DNA of 64,000 bases from Platerodrilus igneus (GCA_036346225.1 JARFIW010001104.1:4242001-4306000), one strand, 5' to 3'. Counted from the first letter of the stretch, positions 1-12,195 are shown. The notes: generated by a model not told the origin, from the sequence alone. A program made the numbers and translations.

Positions 1-349
1 GTAACCTTCCAAAAGGATTTTTAAATTGCATGAATTTTTAGGTATTTTATCAATTTTTTTAAAAGTTTTTGGGGTGGTTGCATTTACTCTTGCAAAATGG
101 GGTAAGTGCACTATAGGGGGTTAATTTAATAAATAACATGTATTCCGGGCGTATGAAATAAATGCACCAAACTTCAAACATTTAAGAAAAAAATATGTAT
201 AGTTCAAGCAGTTTAATGGTTCATTTAGTATCAAAAACAATTAATTTTACCAAGAGAATAATGAATAAAAAATGTAAAATTATTTATACAATGCTCTAAA
301 CATTATACTTGTAAACTAAAATACATTTTTGAGAAATATTATAAGCAAA

Positions 350-500
350 GAAGACGATGTTGAAATGGTGTAAACCTTTTCGATCAGTTGTATCTCCTTT
401 ATGAGATCATCTTCCTCAACATCACAAGAATCTTCATTTAGAGGTCTCTTAAATATCACTTTTCTCTTATCTTTGCATCGCTAAAATGTCAGGTGGGTCA
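350..500 (-). pseudogene. Possible acidic C-terminal coding fragment of the pogo-like element
   Basis: The minus strand reads an open, protein-like stretch of about 39 codons containing NEDSCDVEEDDLIKEIQ, preceded by a TTTTATTTCTAG acceptor-like tract near 520-530. Acidic, lysine-rich tails are common in pogo-type transposases, and the position between the putative left terminus and the inserted elements fits. No catalytic motif is present, so the assignment is inference from position and composition only. Confidence 0.22.
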
Positions 501-639
501 ATCCATCTTAAGTGGCCTAGAAATAAAATAATTGGTTGCTTGACCATTTTAAAAGAAAATATTTTTTGTAGGTGATAACCCCTATATTTTGGTAGCATAA
601 AACTAATATTCTTTTAATTTTATATTAACTTGTTTATAA

Positions 640-1200
640 ATGGCAGTCATTTTTGCTTCATGCCATGTGACATTTGTTGTGTTTCTAGAGGTTTACAGAA
701 AGTCATATTGCAGTTATGGTTTATCACCAAACTCTGAAACAATGTTGTTATTCATTGCACATTCTAGACTGCTCTTTGTTGATTATATCATTTGGCTGTC
801 TTGTTTCTGTATGCTTGAAATTTTGTGCTGAACTTGACACTTGCTACAAAAAATGAAATTTTGGCATAGCAGTTTTTTGGATAAGGTTAAAATAGCAGAC
901 CAAAACTTTATTTGCAAAGATCTATATTAGAGTAGTTAATGTAATCACACAATTGAGGACTGATACTTGTCTCCTTTTTATTACAGGGCCCTACAAATAT
1001 ATGAGCTTTCAATTTTTTCAGTAAAATTTAGGGTTATATATCTCTTGTGGGGACCTGATAAAATTGTAATATTTGCACACAATAAAGTACTGTATGGTAG
1101 TAAACTACAGTAAAAATTTCAAGTTTGTTATTCAACCGGGGGCAGAGTTATGAAAGGTACAAAACTTAAAAGTCAACAGTAAATAAGGTGTGGGTGAAAA
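640..1200. other. Intergenic, no recognisable gene
   Basis: AT-rich sequence with only short chance ORFs (63 codons at 640-831, no family resemblance). It lies between the possible pogo tail and the LINE fragment. I see no repeat structure or RNA gene in it. Confidence 0.4.
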
Positions 1201-1379
1201 CAAGAAATATTCTTAGGAAAGTAATGCCAACAGAATTAACAACGGTTAGTGGTCGGTTTCATAACATTTCACAAAAATTTGCGAAGAGATATCCCAACTT
1301 TTGAGTAAGTAGTAATCGATTACGACCGATTTAGAGTTTCAGTGATCTAAAGAGCAGAACTATAGATTTAACCAAATTA

Positions 1380-2345
1380 GTGAGGTCTTTAGTGAGGAAC
1401 CAGACTAAAACAGGTTCTCGAAATAGGGCAGCGGTCCTTCCGGTACTTAGATTGGCAAAGATTATAGAGTCGGTATGGCATTCTAAAACACACTATTATG
1501 ATGTGGAAGGCAACGGAAACCATCACATTACCTCCCAAGTACACAGCGTACTCAAACTGTTACTAATGATGATGGCATCCTCTGGGTTAAAAAATTCCGG
1601 AGTTAAAATAGTCCCCCTTTAGGATCTTCGGTAGGGGACTACTTTGGAAGATGTGATCAGAAACGAGCCCGGAACATTCTGCAAATTGGAGCGCGGAATG
1701 TCACAAGTATGAGGCAAGTAGGTAAGCTAGAGAACTTAAAAATTGAAATGGATAGGTTAGCACTACACATAGTAGGGATCAGCGCAGTTCGGTGGCTAGA
1801 GGTGGGGAATTTTTGGAGTGGAGACTTCAGGCTAATTCATACAGGAGCAGAGGAAGGAAATTCAGGTGTGGGAATAATTATGCGAAAAAAAATAGGACAC
1901 TGTGTAGAAAATTACTTACAAAAGAACAAAAGCATTCGCACGGTTAATCTAAACCAGTAAATACAGTAATAATACAAGTACATATACCTACATCTAGCTA
2001 CAGTGACGAAGAGGTAAAAGCGATCTACAAAGATATTGAAGACATAGTAAGATATGTAAAAGGACATGAAAATTTAATAATTACGGGGGATTTTAAAGCT
2101 GTAGTAGGTGAGGGTAGGGAAGGAACGGTAGTAGGATTATTTGATTTATCAAGAGAAACGATGGGGGAAATAGGATGGTAGAATTTTGCGACAAGAACAA
2201 TTTAATCATCACAAACACATTATTTCATTATGCTAGAAGACGATATACGTGGAAGATGCTAGGAAAATATCAAATAGATCACATTCTTGTTAGACAACAA
2301 TGTAGGATTCAAGTAAAAGACTATAGAAACTGCTCAGAAGTAGAT
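1380..2345 (+). pseudogene. RTE/BovB-like LINE fragment: 5' leader and AP-endonuclease domain
   Basis: The leader at about 1420-1680 has the GGAAGGCAACGGAAACCATC-type sequence typical of LINEs whose product is annotated as 'craniofacial development protein 2-like'. Coding follows at 1680-1960 (IGARNVTSMRQVGKLENLK, then IVGISAVRW and GVGIIMRKK) and resumes in another frame at 2175-2345 (FCDKNNLIITNTLF, then YQIDHILVRQQ). These are endonuclease/exonuclease/phosphatase-family blocks that would nick target DNA for target-primed reverse transcription. Frames change at least twice and stop codons fill 1960-2170. The reverse transcriptase is absent because the sequence switches to copia at about 2350-2380. 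It is a dead 5' fragment; the clade is inferred from resemblance. Confidence 0.7.
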
Positions 2346-2378
2346 ATAGAACTTATGAAAAGAAACTGTATCAATTTG

Positions 2379-4940
2379 ACAGTTAATGAAAAGAATTTGT
2401 GGCATAGACGTATGGGACATTCCTCAAAATTTCCTGGGGATCAACTATGTAGAACATGCTTATAGAGTAAACAGACAAAGATTCCTTTTAAAATTATTAG
2501 CTCAGAGACAAAGGCTAAAAGAATTCTAGAGGTAATATCAACAGATGTATGTGGACCCATAACACCAGAAAGTCATACTAATAAGAAATACTTTTTTCCT
2601 TTATTGATCACTACTCACATTTTGCTGTCTGCTTTGCTATTCTGACAAAATCTGAGGTTTCTGATACATTTAAAAATTACTTGGCAATGGTGAATGCAAA
2701 ATTTAACCTGAAAGTGGAAAGACATCGTTGTGATGGCGGGGGAGAGTATATCTCCAGAGATTTTAAAGAATATTGTATGAGAAAAGTCATACAAGTGCAG
2801 TATACAGTTAAACTTACTCCCGAACAAAATGGAGTTGCTGAAAGTTTTAATCGCACCATTTTAGACAAGTCAAGATGTCTTATTTTTGATGCTACTATAC
2901 CAAAACAATTTTGGGAAGAAGCACATAACACATCAGTTTATTTATACAATAGAACTGAAACGTCATGTCTTCCAAGAGAAATGACACCAGCTGAAATTTG
3001 GTATAAGAAGAAACCTAATTTAAGTAAGATACGAGTATTTGGTTGTGATGCGTTTGTACATATTCCTAAAGAAGAAAGACACTGCAAATTAGATACCAGA
3101 TCTAAGAACATGTTAATGATGGGGTATGCTAACAATGGTTATCGTTTGTGGGATAGTGAGAAGCAGAAAAGTGTTATTGCTAGAAATGTTCTATTTGATG
3201 AACAGAAGAAAGAAGAAGTAGATATACCTAGAATAGTTTTTGATAAACATGAGGCACTACATGATATAAATAACAATAGGAACCAATCTGACACTACACG
3301 TAGTACACCATTAAGTAAGGGTACAACCAGCGATAAAGAGGCATCAGGATCACCACATATAAAGAACACGGATAAATCACGTAGGCTGAGACAAATGCCA
3401 AAAAGATTTGAAGATTATGAGTTACAGATAAATGATGACATAGAACTTATGGCAGCACTAACAGCCACAAGTATTCCACAAAATTACTCTAAAGCTATGG
3501 AAATTGGTAATGGTTGGAAGGATGCAATCAGAGAAGAACTTGAAGCTCACGTGAAAAATGAAACATGGGAATACGTACCTAGAGAAAAGGACATGAAAGT
3601 TATTGATTCTAAATGGGTTTTTAATATAAAAGAAAGAGCTGGAGAAATAATACAAAAAGGTAGATTAATAGCAAGGGGTTTTCTTCAAGGTAACATTCAG
3701 GAAGATATATATTCGCCAGTGGCTAGAATGCTTAGCATACGCTTGCTCCTTTTGCTAAGTGTACAAAATGATTTGGAAATACATCAACTTGATGTTAAAT
3801 GTGCTTTTCTTAATGGGACTCTGAGTGAACCTGTATTCATGGAGATTAGAGATGGTTTGGACATATCAACCGATTATGTATGTAAACTAAAAAATCTTTA
3901 GATGGACTACGACAAGCACCTAAGTGTTGGTATGACAAATTGAATATGCTTTTGTTGGAAATAGGTTTTATAAGATCAAAAGCGGATCCTTGTTTATACT
4001 TCAATGAGAATTTATTTTTGCTAGTGCATGTTGATGATTTGATTTTGGTATCAAGGTTAGATACCAAATTAAAAGAAGTAGAACAAAGACTAATGAATAT
4101 CTTTGAAATGAGAGACCTTACAAACAAGGATCACATGAAATTTTTAGGTTTAAACATATCTAGATTCAATGAATGTATTTTTATTGACCAAAAGGAACTA
4201 ATTCAAAAGGTCATACAAACTTTCAATATGCAAGATGCAAAACCTAGAAGTATTCATATTCAACCGAATTTGAATTTAAAACTTTCAGAACACAAACTTG
4301 ATAATATACCTTATAAGCAGGTAATAGGTTCTTTAATGTATATCATGCTAGGCAGTAGACCAGATATAATTTTTGCAGTAACATATTTTAGCATGTTTCA
4401 AAACAACTATAGTAGTGAACATTGGACATTTTTAAAGGACATTCTTAGGTATCAAAAGACAACTGAAAATTATGGGTTAAAGTTTTCAAAATGAAAAGGA
4501 GCCTATTCTGTCACCTAATGTTGATTCTGACTTTGGAAGTAACTTACATGATAGGAAAAGTTTCAGTGGTTTTACTTTAAACTTCTACAAAAACTTAGTG
4601 TTTTGGAAAACTAAGAAACAAGCAGTTGTCAGCTTATCAAGTGCAGAAGCCGAGTATTATGCATTATCAGCCTGCATAAGTGAATGCATTTTTATCTCAC
4701 AAATAATAAATGAAATCTTGAATTTAAATGTTTACCCTATAGAGATATTTGAAGATAATCAAGCCTGCATCAAGATGGCTACAACATTAGAATCTAAACG
4801 GACAAAACATAGATGTACGACATCACTTTTTGAGAGATTTAGTGACCAGCAAAAAGGTATCCTTATTGTATGTGTCTACTGATGAACAAGTGGCTGATTT
4901 GTTTACAAAACCCTTAAAGAAAAACAAGTTTTTATACGTT
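2379..4940 (+). pseudogene. Copia-type LTR retrotransposon pol (integrase, RT, RNase H), 5'-truncated and frameshifted
   Basis: Domains follow copia order. The gag-pre-integrase zinc motif LWHRRMGH..CRTC is at about 2395-2460. The integrase core has STDVCGP (~2540), CDGGGEY (~2740) and ESFNRTI (~2840), i.e. the D, D and E positions. Reverse transcriptase starts near WEYVPREK (~3565) with QLDVKCAFLNG (~3790) and the catalytic block LVHVDDLILVS (~4025-4055). RNase H has SLSSAEAEYYALS (~4630-4670), and a tail reads VADLFTKPL (~4890). There is a stop at ~2463, a single-base slip in an A-run at ~3886-3893 just before the RT palm, and further frame changes at ~4495 and ~4850. Gag, protease and the 5' LTR are missing. 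Product role: copy-and-paste mobilisation in virus-like particles; this copy cannot do it. Confidence 0.9.
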
Positions 4941-5016
4941 AGGAAAAACTTAATGTTGTTGTTGCTTAACAGAATGTATTTCTATATTTAACTATTAGCT
5001 TATATAATGTTAAATT

Positions 5017-5025
5017 GAGGGGGAG
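5017..5025 (+). promoter_or_regulatory. Copia polypurine tract
   Basis: The sequence GAGGGGGAG directly precedes TGTTGAGTTATTG, the usual arrangement of a copia polypurine tract and 3' LTR start. It lies about 80 bases past the last RNase H coding residues. It would prime plus-strand DNA synthesis. Confidence 0.75.
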
Positions 5026-5175
5026 TGTTGAGTTATTGATTTGCAATTTCACATATCAAGTAACTGTAGGTAGTTGAAAGAAAAACGAAGTGAGTTGTTG
5101 TCAGAAAATAAATATGTATAGTAAAAATTTTTTATTTGAGTTGTACAATTAAAAATTTTAAAACCACTTTTTAAA
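5026..5175 (+). repeat. Copia 3' LTR, start clear, right end uncertain
   Basis: Begins TGTTGAG immediately after the purine tract. No second LTR is present upstream, so the right border cannot be set by comparison. It probably ends before or at the (TG)n run at 5180. The absence of a 5' LTR agrees with 5' truncation of the element. Confidence 0.5.
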
Positions 5176-5179
5176 CTTC

Positions 5180-5198
5180 TGTGTGTGTGTGTGTGTGC
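5180..5198. repeat. (TG)n microsatellite
   Basis: About nine TG units at the junction between the copia 3' end and the pogo transposase remnant. Confidence 0.9.
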
Positions 5199-5256
5199 TC
5201 AGTTGATTGGCAATCTAAAGCTAAATCTTACATATACACTAACCTTTTCATTAACT

Positions 5257-7085
5257 CTAGAATACCTTCACACGTGTTTTGGTTAATCTTACTGGCTCGA
5301 GAAGAAAAATGCAGTTCAATGCGAGATTGGTCCAAGCTGAAAGCAATTGTACACTGGGTGTTTCAAGTGGTTTTTGAATAAGGTCAGTTGTCAAACAGTA
5401 CCAATCTTTGTTGGCGATAGAAAATTTTACAAGATAAAACTTATTAATGCTCATTTGATTTGGACAAGCTTCATTGTCAGAAAGTTGAAAAAATTCATCT
5501 GATGATACATCCATAATGCATCGAAAGGTTTTACCTCAATTTCCTTTTCGCTTGTAGATGATTCATTTTTTGTTTTTGTTACTTTAGCTTTTTTCTACTT
5601 AGATATTTTCTTTTATGGAGTCGACAGTCACGATTTCTGCAATGCCTTCTATTTTTCTTCAATGATTTTTAATATTTTTAAATAGAAGTTGCACAAAGGT
5701 ATTCAAGGGTTTTAATGGTGTGTGATTATAAAATGTGCCACTGGTTTCACCTAACAAAATTGTTTGGATGAAATAGAATTATTATTGATCGTGGTGTGAG
5801 GATCGAGAGTATCTGCTGTAATATGTGTACCCGTGCTGACAGAAGCATTAGAATGAGTAGCGTTAAATCGTTGGGGTTTTTAAAAGATCAAAGGTTGATG
5901 AATCTATAACATTTCTGTTAACCTTGGTTTCATTTTCACAGTCAGAATCATAAATGCCAGTCTTCTTAAAGCAACTTTTTATGTTATTAGCTGTCAAATT
6001 TTCCCAAGTAGATCCCAAAAGTTTAGCAAATTTTCTTTAGATGGACATTCGCCCACATTTAGTCGCTGCTAAGTTGACAGGTTTTTGTCCCATTTTATTT
6101 TTAAGACTCGGAAGCAAGAGACATCGAGAGGTTGGAGTATATGTATCAGCAGGAAGCTTTTGTATATTCACACTATTATCTATAACTAGTTTTATTAATT
6201 GGGAGGTAATATGACTTGTATGTCCATCAAAAATTAGCATAACTGATTCTGACGTGCCAATAAACGGTAAAAATTGATCTACAAACCTATTCAAAAGTAC
6301 TTGTGAGGTGATTCAACTATTTGGAGTTGATGTGAATGCAGTGTGTGGGAATGATCCCTCTTTGGAAATTTACTTATCTACATATTCCTTCCCTGGTAAA
6401 TAATGAGTGGAGTCATTTTTTGTCCCACTACATTAACACATGCCGAGACAGAAGTATTGTCCATGCCACTTTCTGCAGTATAACGGTAGCAAGTTGTTCT
6501 AACAGCAGCTACCACCATAATCTTCAAAGGTTCATTACAAAAACTTGTTTTATCGCAGCTGTATATATTGACAGGTTTATTACTCGATATTAGAATTTGA
6601 ATCGTACTTTCGACTCTATCGTAGAACTCATTGATTACAAAAGGATCACAGTCTTGACTTTTTCTTGAATGTTCCAAAGCTTTTGGCTTTTTCTTATAGA
6701 CAACTTATGTCATAACTGCAAGCCACCACTCCTGACCTGGCCGATCATTTTAAAGCATGTTTCAATGCTTGTATTTTAATATACTGTTCTACAAGATGTA
6801 TAACTTCTTCTTTAGTTGGACCAAATTCATTTTTTGACATTATTCGAATGATGACCGCTAACTGCCTTTTCATTTCAGCAGACAATACAGTACGATGTGC
6901 GCAAGCTCCTTTAGATATCCTTTCATTTCACGTCGAACTTTTATATAATCATGTAGTGTCTCTTGGAATGCCATGCTGTTGGGAACATTCTTTGATAGTG
7001 GCTTGCTTACTTCGTACTAGTTGTAAAGCTTCTTGCATTCTTTGTGGGCTGTACGGGCGATGGTTTCCTTTTCTTTTATAATTAC
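5257..7085 (-). pseudogene. pogo-type transposase with pipsqueak HTH, broken
   Basis: Read on the minus strand from the right. An HTH_psq domain lies at ~7075-6960 (YSPQRMQEALQLVR.., IKECSQQHGIP). A linker at ~6900-6780 includes LSAEMKRQLAVI. The DDE core follows at 6677-6037, with the first Asp in YSCDKTSFCNEP and the second in LIFDGHTSH; the third-Asp region is scrambled around ADTYTPTSRC. C-terminal pieces run to ~5800 (KKTGIYDSDCENE) and 5514-5257 (INKFYLVKFSIANKDWYCL). The family cuts and pastes DNA at TA sites. Stops and frameshifts between segments make it a pseudogene. The HTH and DGH motifs make the family assignment firm; the exact start is not. Confidence 0.8.
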
Positions 7086-7640
7086 GGGGTATAATAGTAC
7101 TAAAACAAAAATAGATATGATTAAGTTGTATTCTATTATTAATATCTATAATTGTATATGGGGCAATGTGAAGAGTACACCTGAGTGGTGCGTTTACCCC
7201 TCACAGACAAGGTGCACTTTCTCTTTCACTTTTTTAGTTTGTGGTAAATGCACCACCCACATTCATTGTAATGTGCAAATTTTACCTTTCTTTTTATATG
7301 TCATATCGTGTCTTAAATTATGTATGACTGGTTAGGGACTACAAGATTTTAAGATACTTACCAATAGTTTTTCAGTATATTTTATAGTTTTATAATGTAA
7401 ATTATACTGAATCACCAATGTGACTTCTAGAAATTCTTCGACGACTAAAACCAAAATTGTCAATGTCAAATCTCAAATTCCTTTTACAGGCACATAGAAC
7501 TCTATACGGGTTGCCTGAAATTTAAAGTTGCCTCGCCTTTTTAACATTTTGTGGCCCTTCCAGTTCGTATAGGGTTCACTTTAGAGGCGAAGCATATAAA
7601 GTGCAATTACCCCCAAAGTGCATTTATTCGCATTCGCCCT

Positions 7641-8900
7641 AACTCGTGCACTACGAGCGGCCGCCATTTAATTCGATTGTCCTTTTGACCTGCAAATTTC
7701 ATGCATATATTTGTGACGGGTCTGGCTCGAGGATCCCCTGCTGGAATAACTGTCGTTTTCTCACTCCTAACATCGCTTTAAAGACTCTCATGCTGCTTTT
7801 GATAGAAAGTAATAAAAAATTACATTTATTTTCTTAGGAAATTCAGTTACAAAAAGTAATTTAAGGAATATATGATTGTGTGATTGAGAAAGCAATAGGG
7901 TATTTTTGGTAACCATCGAGTTGCTTACACCTAATTACCTTACTATTGGCTATATGGAAGAATATATTTCTTAATAGTTTAAAGGGGAGAAATGAATGTA
8001 GAAAAATGGTACGATGATGCAAAAGAGAAAGCAGTGCTGTATTTTGATAAAGTACCATCGCTTCGTTTGTTCGTCAACTCAGGTATTCATTCTCGGTTCT
8101 GAAAACAGTTAACAATGGTTTTGAAATGACAAACTCTTTTAAGGTCTTGTCTTACAGTAATCCTCAAGTAGCTCCAATAGTGTGGTTCACTAACGTTAAT
8201 ATGTTGTTTCTTTTGCAATAGCAAGGTAATAACAACACATCTCTTATGTTCTAACTCTTTTTTGATAACTGTGTTTACACAGTGAATGCAATAATATTTT
8301 TTGAGGGTTTGCTCTTCCTTAGAGTACATTCTGTTTTTTTATGAGTCTAGGGATTTGGTTGCGCCCTATTTAATGTTCTATTTTTAGTTTCTATAGAGTG
8401 TTGTATGAAACTTTTGAAGACCCATGACCATTTCTCATCGCTTTACCCAGGAATAGATCCCTAGTTACGTCGGAAGACTGTCTTTCCTTTAAATACTTCT
8501 TTTAGAAAAGTGTTTTTGCAGTTAGATATCCTCACACCCCAGGGTGAGATGAAAAAATCATCCATATAAGAATACAGGAATAAATGATTACGTGAGTACA
8601 ATGTACATTCCTACATCGCAGCATAACACGTACTATGTTCCAAGGGGTTAGGAGTATAATCAGACAAAACTAACCATTAGCATGTAATAAAAGAGATCAC
8701 GCTACAATTCTTTAATATGAAGCATCATCTACTCCATTATTATCATATTAACCTGAACAGTTCCTATTACACCATTATTGTCAGTCTCACTGGTTATTGA
8801 TAACGTTGAATTATTAATTACTACATGTATATTAAAATTAACAATACGCCTATCCATTGCAGCAAAATGATTAAATTTTAAACATTGTTGTATATTGTTT
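7641..8900. other. Intergenic, nothing assignable
   Basis: Only short ORFs without family motifs, including 80 codons on the minus strand at 8087-8329. No LTR, TIR or RNA gene recognised. Confidence 0.4.
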
Positions 8901-8907
8901 ACTCATA

Positions 8908-9590
8908 ACTGGACATTTTTTGGAAAAGTGCTTTATTCTACATCGATCACAACCTCTTTGCGAATTAGTTGACAAAGTGCTGATGTAATATCTGGATATT
9001 TCTATCTCTAGCATCTCCGGTATTAGCAGTTGATTTTGCCTGCAATTTCCTTCTGAACGCTTCTACCACCTCTACTGTGATATCGATCCATATTACCTTG
9101 ATAACATTTAAAATTAGTAACTAAACCCCAAATGATATTGCTTTATCTGCCAGTTCTTTAAGGTGCTGCTCTGTTTTGCAGCTTTGCAAACTTCTATCGT
9201 TTTATATAAATCTAACACGAGTCCTCTTAATAAACTATTTTTCTTTGAAATTTTCAAATTCACAATTACTGCAAACCAATTTAAATTGCTTAAGTTGACA
9301 AATAGCTCTCTCTGAAGCTGAATTTGAGCATTAAACTTATGAGTTTTGACATTCACATTTGACTCAGGTAGCTCTAATTTTTGTATATTTTTTCAGGATT
9401 TTTCTTATCATCCTCCGATAAGTCTAACGTTTCATAGACCTCATTTGCTTTCCCACCTGTGCAACGTAACAATACCACTATTTATTGCCATTGAATATAA
9501 CTCGAAACTATTTTTAAATTTCTTCCAATTTGTACCTAAATCATTGGTTTTGGTTGCTTTAAAAGTTCCATTTTATTAGATTATACATTT
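8908..9590 (-). pseudogene. Gypsy-type gag remnant with zinc knuckle
   Basis: On the minus strand a capsid-like stretch at ~9560-9440 reads FKNSFELYSMAINSGI. It is followed by DLYKTIEVCKAAKQSSTLKEL-like sequence at ~9230-9140, resembling the C-terminal capsid of Ty3/gypsy gags, and by a CCHC-like knuckle CDRCRIKHFSKKCP at 8955-8908 (C-x2-C-x3-H-x4-C). Such proteins build the particle and bind RNA. Several stops and frame changes separate the blocks, and no pol, LTR or primer site is nearby. It is an isolated relic; assignment is from motif order. Confidence 0.6.
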
Positions 9591-10319
9591 TAACCTCTTG
9601 ACCTTGCGTGTGCAATATACTTATACATTTTTTCAAATTTTTTGCCATGTAAATTCTTTTAAATAGAAGATGTAACACTTCACCCCCTGTTCTGACCTAT
9701 CTGTATCAATCAAAGAATCAACGACCGAGTTACCTAATACATATATAATCGACTACCAATTCTATATCACTTTTTATGGTTCAAAATTGCAATATAAGGG
9801 TCTACTTACCTATTCCAATAGTATTTACTCTACTTTCTTCAATCGCTTTGGCTACTCTACAGCGGAGAATACATGGACATGTCCAGGGTGGGTAGGCCTA
9901 GAATTCTGAAACCGATACTGGTGAGTTAACTTACCCAAAAGTTTACAAAGTATCTGTATCTTAAACGTATTTCAACAAACCTCTTTAAATTATAGATCTC
10001 AAAATTATCAACTAATGAATTTAATAACCTTTAATGTGGTGATATTACTATATACATTTACTATATTGACATACTTGAATGCAATAAAATCAGTATCTCT
10101 TATTTAACTAAAGTCCCCTTAAATCGGGTAATTACATTCTACTAAACATTGCAAATTTTACCTTTAAACAGATTGGCTTCCAACTGAAACAAAGCCAATA
10201 ACTCTTAATATTCTCTACAAAACTCCTAGTAAAAAATAGTAACGCTAATAAAGTCCAAGAAATTCAATCTTAATCTAACAACTCATCATATGCATTTAAA
10301 AGCACATATACAAATATAG

Positions 10320-10320
<1 letters not shown>
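9591..10320. other. Intergenic, nothing recognised
   Basis: AT-rich with no protein motif or internal repeat. Ends at a (TA)n array. Confidence 0.4.

Positions 10321-10322
<2 letters not shown>

Positions 10323-10362
<40 letters not shown>
10323..10362. repeat. (TA)n array at left edge of the unit-A inverted repeat
   Basis: About 20 TA units, followed at once by the conserved terminus of unit A (TTATTGTGTAAGGGGG). Confidence 0.95.
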
Positions 10363-10367
<5 letters not shown>

Positions 10368-11565
10368 GTAAGGGGGGGGGTTATAAGGTTTCTAAAGGTA
10401 TATTTGTATTAATAGGGGTGTATGCCAAGCGATAGGGTCAATATTTCAGATTTAATAATTTAAAAAACTATAAATTTTGTTATACTTTACATACGTTAAA
10501 GTATGTACCTTTTCAGATTGAAACTTATATGCCAAAAGGTAGTAACATGACTTTATGACGTTGATATAATGCACGGTACTTGAGGTTTTATACTGAGTTG
10601 ATATTTCATGAGCCAGTTGAGAGTACATTTGCCGTCGGAAAGCCGGACGCATTTATGGATATCTGCAATATTACAAAGCGTCCAGGTCGTGTATGAATTA
10701 TTTGGCTTTTCCTTTTTATAGAATCAAACTTTTAGACGAATTGTAAATCAAAATTTAAAGTGAATCAAAATGTAAAAGGTTATTGGGGTTTAGTGAAATG
10801 TTTTGGACCAATGGTATAAATTTAAAATTTTTATAAAGACTATAGCGAGGGTATGTTGAACACTGAAAGATAAGTGATTTGTGATTGGATGTTATATGTT
10901 TAAAAATGTTATTGTAGTAAGCTAAGTTTGTTGATTTAATAACTAAGCAAAATAAATAAGGAACTTCTTATTCGAATTTGTTCAGATAAAGACCTATTTA
11001 TAAAACCTGCGTTAAAAATTGTAAAAGTGTTTTGAAATAAAAGTTTATTTTTGTATCATCGAGTATCATTTAATCCAAGTGTGAAAAAGATAAGAAGCTT
11101 CGAATAAATAAAGGCGACGAATATTTTAAAAGAGTTGTAAAAGTGTTTAGAAGTGCAAAGGGAAAGTCAGCGTGTAGTTAAAGAAGATTTTGGAAGTGGT
11201 TATTGGTGCAAAGGAGAAAGCGACGGTATATTTATTTGAGAAGAGTAGTGTTGGTTTTGGAATAGATTTGGGTATTACGGCAGCAGGATATTGGAGTGGT
11301 TTAAGAAGGCATCGTCGACATAAATAATTTTGGATTGGTTTGAGAAGATATAACGGCAGTAAGGACATCGCATGGAAAATTGGAATAGCAGGATTAGGAG
11401 TGATTTGTATTAAGACAGCGGGATTGATTTGGTTGTGTGAAGAAAGATTTAAGTGGGACACGGAGCAGAGGAACAGGAGATCAAGATACGGCGAGGAAGA
11501 ATTGACGCAGGGAAAGTAGACAAAGGTTTTTTACTAAATTCTAAATTGGGGTAACATTATTTCAG

Positions 11566-11708
11566 GTTTGGGTCATCAAAATTGTTTTACAAATACCTGG
11601 AGGCAGTACGCAAGAGGACAATTTTGGAGAATCTGTTGTGAAAGTGCGTACGGCTATTTCGAACTTGAGCCAGCAGTCAAAGGAGGCCTTCGGCGCGGTA
11701 TATTTCTG
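11566..11708 (+). other. Exon-like block with splice signals in unit A, copy 1
   Basis: A 143-base block starts after ATTATTTCAG and ends before GTAAGTACCG. One frame is open throughout, ~47 codons, including GGSTQEDNFGESVVKV and LSQQSKEAFGAVYF. Copies 2 and 3 keep the acceptor and donor but have diverged coding. No known protein recognised. Confidence 0.4.
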
Positions 11709-12155
11709 GTAAGTACCGTGAATATATTAGCACGTCAGAATTTAAAGTCATAAAAGTTACATAAATTAATTTGACATCAGGCATCTTTGATCTATTTAGA
11801 TTTGGCATACAAAAGTAAATTCAGTTTATTAAAAAGTGGTAAAACAAACGAGGGTGCAGTTTGGTTGGGTAGTGCACATCTACTCACGATTGAACCCACG
11901 GTGAGTAGGTGAGAAAACCCTGAGATTAAAGTTTCAAATAGTCGAGGCATATAAAATATAGTAAATAGTAAAAGAAAAACCAACCAAACGTTTGCTAAAG
12001 CACCTCGATTTGAAATCAGGCATTAAGTAGTAAATTTGTGACGACGACAAAAGTCGTATAACAAATTTTGTTTAAAGGAGGAGAGAGAGATTTAAGAAGG
12101 TGACGCCCAAGGTGGGGCTAAGTAAAGTAGAGGGAGAGAGGAGGAGCGATATTAA

Positions 12156-12157
<2 letters not shown>

Positions 12158-12195
<38 letters not shown>
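12158..12195. repeat. (TA)n at the centre of the long inverted repeat
   Basis: About 19 TA units at the symmetry axis, with AAGAATA on the left and TATTCTTA on the right. Confidence 0.95.

Larger units (their letters stand above)
70..7640 (-). mobile_element. pogo-like (psq HTH) DNA transposon remnant, split by nested insertions
   Basis: The outer edges look like a terminal inverted repeat. The left edge (about 75-115) and the reverse complement of the right edge (about 7590-7635) both read roughly TGC..TGCA..TGGGGTAA(G/T)TGCACT, with several mismatches. Between them lie transposase pieces on the minus strand (5257-7085) and a possible C-terminal piece near 350-500. About 1.2-5.2 kb is foreign: a LINE fragment followed by a copia element. 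Motifs like GTAAATGCACC recur at 7245-7258. The family (pogo/Tc1-mariner superfamily with a pipsqueak HTH) follows from the transposase; the outer limits and nesting are inferred from the weak terminal match. Confidence 0.45.

Noticed and set aside
7655..7740. GCGGCCGCC and CTCGAGGATCC, resembling cloning-vector restriction sites
   Set aside because: Sites are separated by ordinary AT-rich sequence and not joined to any recognisable vector backbone, so coincidence is the simpler reading. A vector-database search would settle it.
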